Assembly: GCA_034509925.1 (NCBI GenBank)
Contig: CM067526.1
Location: 11,606,510-11,670,509 of the forward strand
Direction of reading: 5' to 3'
DNA length: 64,000 nucleotides
Source: Hirudinaria manillensis
Taxonomy: Eukaryota > Annelida > Clitellata > Hirudinida > Hirudinidae
The translations under genes were made by a program, and so were the position numbers. Below the pieces are notes generated by a model, which worked only from the letters and a program-made list of their open reading frames with translations, was not told where the DNA came from and ran no database searches. Positions 62,184-64,000 of the stretch are shown in pieces (within the stretch, counting starts at the first letter, position 1; each line of letters begins with the position of its first letter).

Positions 62184-62218
62184 ATAGGTGTCGATGCTAA
62201 GATAGATATCATTGCTTA

Positions 62219-62294
<76 letters not shown>

Positions 62295-62476
62295 CATTGC
62301 CATCTATTTATTTGTATGTTTTAATTATGATGATTGATTTTTATTGAGAGGAGGATACTACTTTATTGGGAAGGTGTCGATGTTGTTGCTACCTGTCTGT
62401 TGTTGTTGTTGTGGTTGTTTGTTATTATATAATGTTTGAAAGTTATTGTTGTAGTTATTATTATAATTAGCAGTGA

Positions 62477-62516
<40 letters not shown>

Positions 62517-62995
62517 TTATATTATTTATTCAGTTTGTATAAAATTGTAATTATATTCTGGTTGCCAGGTGTTCTGACAAATTATTATAACCATTTTTTT
62601 ATTGTTGAGGTCTTGCTATTGTTGTGAGTTTGAATTCATTTGAATTTCTTTTTCGTTTGTGGCTTTCTTTGTTTGTAATGCTTTTGTCTGTAATGCTTTG
62701 TTTGTAATACTTTGGTTTGTAATACTTCGTTTTGTAATACTTTGTTTGTAATACTTCGTTTTGTAATGATTTTGTCTGTAATACTTTGTTTTGTGATGCT
62801 TTGTTGGTAATACTTTGTAAAATGTTTTATAATGCTTTGTTTGTTCTTTGTAATGCTTTTGTTTGCAATATTTTGTTTCGTATTACTTTGTATTATTTTA
62901 TGTTGTAAAATGTTTCAACCTTTATAATGGCAAAGGTATTACTTCTCATTTGAAAATGTTTTAAACTCCTGAATTGGCAATTGATTATGATTATG

Positions 62996-63042
<47 letters not shown>

Positions 63043-63684
63043 GTATTATTATTAATGTTATTATGTTGTTATTTTTATTATTATTATTTTGTAATTATTA
63101 TTATTATTATTATTAAAACAAATGTTATTGTTGTTGATGTTGTTGTTCCAACTCTGACTGCCATCATTATCATAACGTCAGACGTTTTGTTCCTTTCCAG
63201 TTGGAAGCATTCAACTCCTTTGAAGATCAAAGATGTTTCAGGAGGTGTCTAATAATCGCCGACAAGAGAACAATGATGATGATAATAGTTATGATGTTGA
63301 TGATGATGATGGTTATGATGATGATGGTTATGATGATGCTGCTGCTGCTGATGATGATGATGATAGTTATGATGATGATGATGATGGTTATGATGATGCT
63401 GCTGCTGCTGCTGATGATGATGATGATAATAGTTATGATGTTGATGGTGATGATAGAGTTGATGACTTTGTTAATTAAGTGATTGTTGCATTGTGATTAT
63501 ATTGTTGCTGATTGTGTTGACCTGGTTTGAATGACCTACGACTTACCTGGGTCATAAGATCATTATCATAATCGATTTCTGTCGTTATACAAAAAAATGG
63601 TGCAATCGTAGTCCGCATGTGAGTAGAATTTATGATGGTCATGAAGACTTTTATAATGATTATGATTATGATGATATTGATGAC

Positions 63685-63735
<51 letters not shown>

Positions 63736-64000
63736 AGTGACGACGACGATGATAGTCTAAACCTATCAGTCAGTATCTTGTTTATAGATTCGAATACGTT
63801 ATACTCATTGTGATGATAAATTTGCATTCTCTACTGTCATCATCGTTATCATCATCAGTTCAGTGTAGAATGCAATGATGATGATGATGATGATGGTGAT
63901 GACGACGGCGATGATGATGATGGATTTCCACATCAGTTGATGGATTCAGATGGATTTGTTTATAGATTGAAAAAAAAGTGTTGTTTACGTTTGTGGCGTT
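62184..64000. other. Mind bomb 3' flank: repeats only
   Basis: Downstream of the stop are (ATT)n at 62216-62294 and 62480-62512, a degenerate TTTGTAATACTTTG repeat (62670-62900), (AAT)n at 62998-63042, and long (GAT)n tracts with GCT interruptions (63270-63445, 63655-63740, 63870-63925). The first few hundred bases are probably 3' UTR. No polyadenylation site can be assigned, and the Asp- and Met-rich open frames come from the repeats. Confidence 0.55.

Overview
This window is nuclear DNA from an invertebrate animal. Genes are split by many short introns with GT-AG, GC-AG and AT-AC borders, non-coding DNA is AT-rich, and the window is full of microsatellites: (ATT)n, (ATC)n, (TTG)n, and perfect tetranucleotide arrays up to about 955 bp. 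The gene set fits an early-branching or slowly evolving invertebrate: a Mind bomb E3 ligase very close to the vertebrate one, a UspA-type universal stress protein (absent from vertebrates), an SLC4A11-like transporter and an hnRNP L-type splicing factor that keeps two U12-type AT-AC introns. I cannot name the phylum. All exon borders were read by eye, by matching splice signals, reading phase and remembered family sequences. No database was searched.

Layout: 1-8.9 kb is mostly repeats, with no gene I can support. 8947-10365 (+) is the last or only coding exon of a Gln-rich single-pass membrane protein. 12501-28365 (-) is an 18-exon SLC4A11-like gene; its exons join with consistent phases into a 1775-residue protein, about twice the usual size because of low-complexity insertions. 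28.4-36.9 kb is gene-poor, with an 842-bp (GAGT)n array, a candidate first exon at 31473-31593 (+) and a doubtful open segment near 35.2 kb. 36965-39721 (-) is a three-exon NHL-type beta-propeller gene with two cysteine-pair motifs (808 residues). 41450-49457 (-) is an hnRNP L family gene of four RRMs, with 17 exons placed and one linker exon not found. 50493-51703 (-) is a six-exon universal stress protein. 52137-62183 (+) is a complete 21-exon mind bomb gene (1133 residues). The stress-protein and mind bomb genes are head to head, about 430 bp apart.

The most notable structural features are two AT-AC introns in one RNA-binding-protein gene, each confirmed by reading frame and branch-point-like motif; a 256-bp (GTGA)n array that starts exactly at a 5' splice site of the SLC4A11-like gene, so that one exon is followed by about 60 overlapping copies of the consensus donor GTGAGT; similar donor-adjacent microsatellites in other genes; and a roughly 320-residue Ser/Asn-rich insertion in the large extracellular loop of the transporter. 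The genes are functionally unrelated (ion transport, Notch-ligand endocytosis, RNA processing, stress), so nothing here looks like an operon or a multi-gene system.
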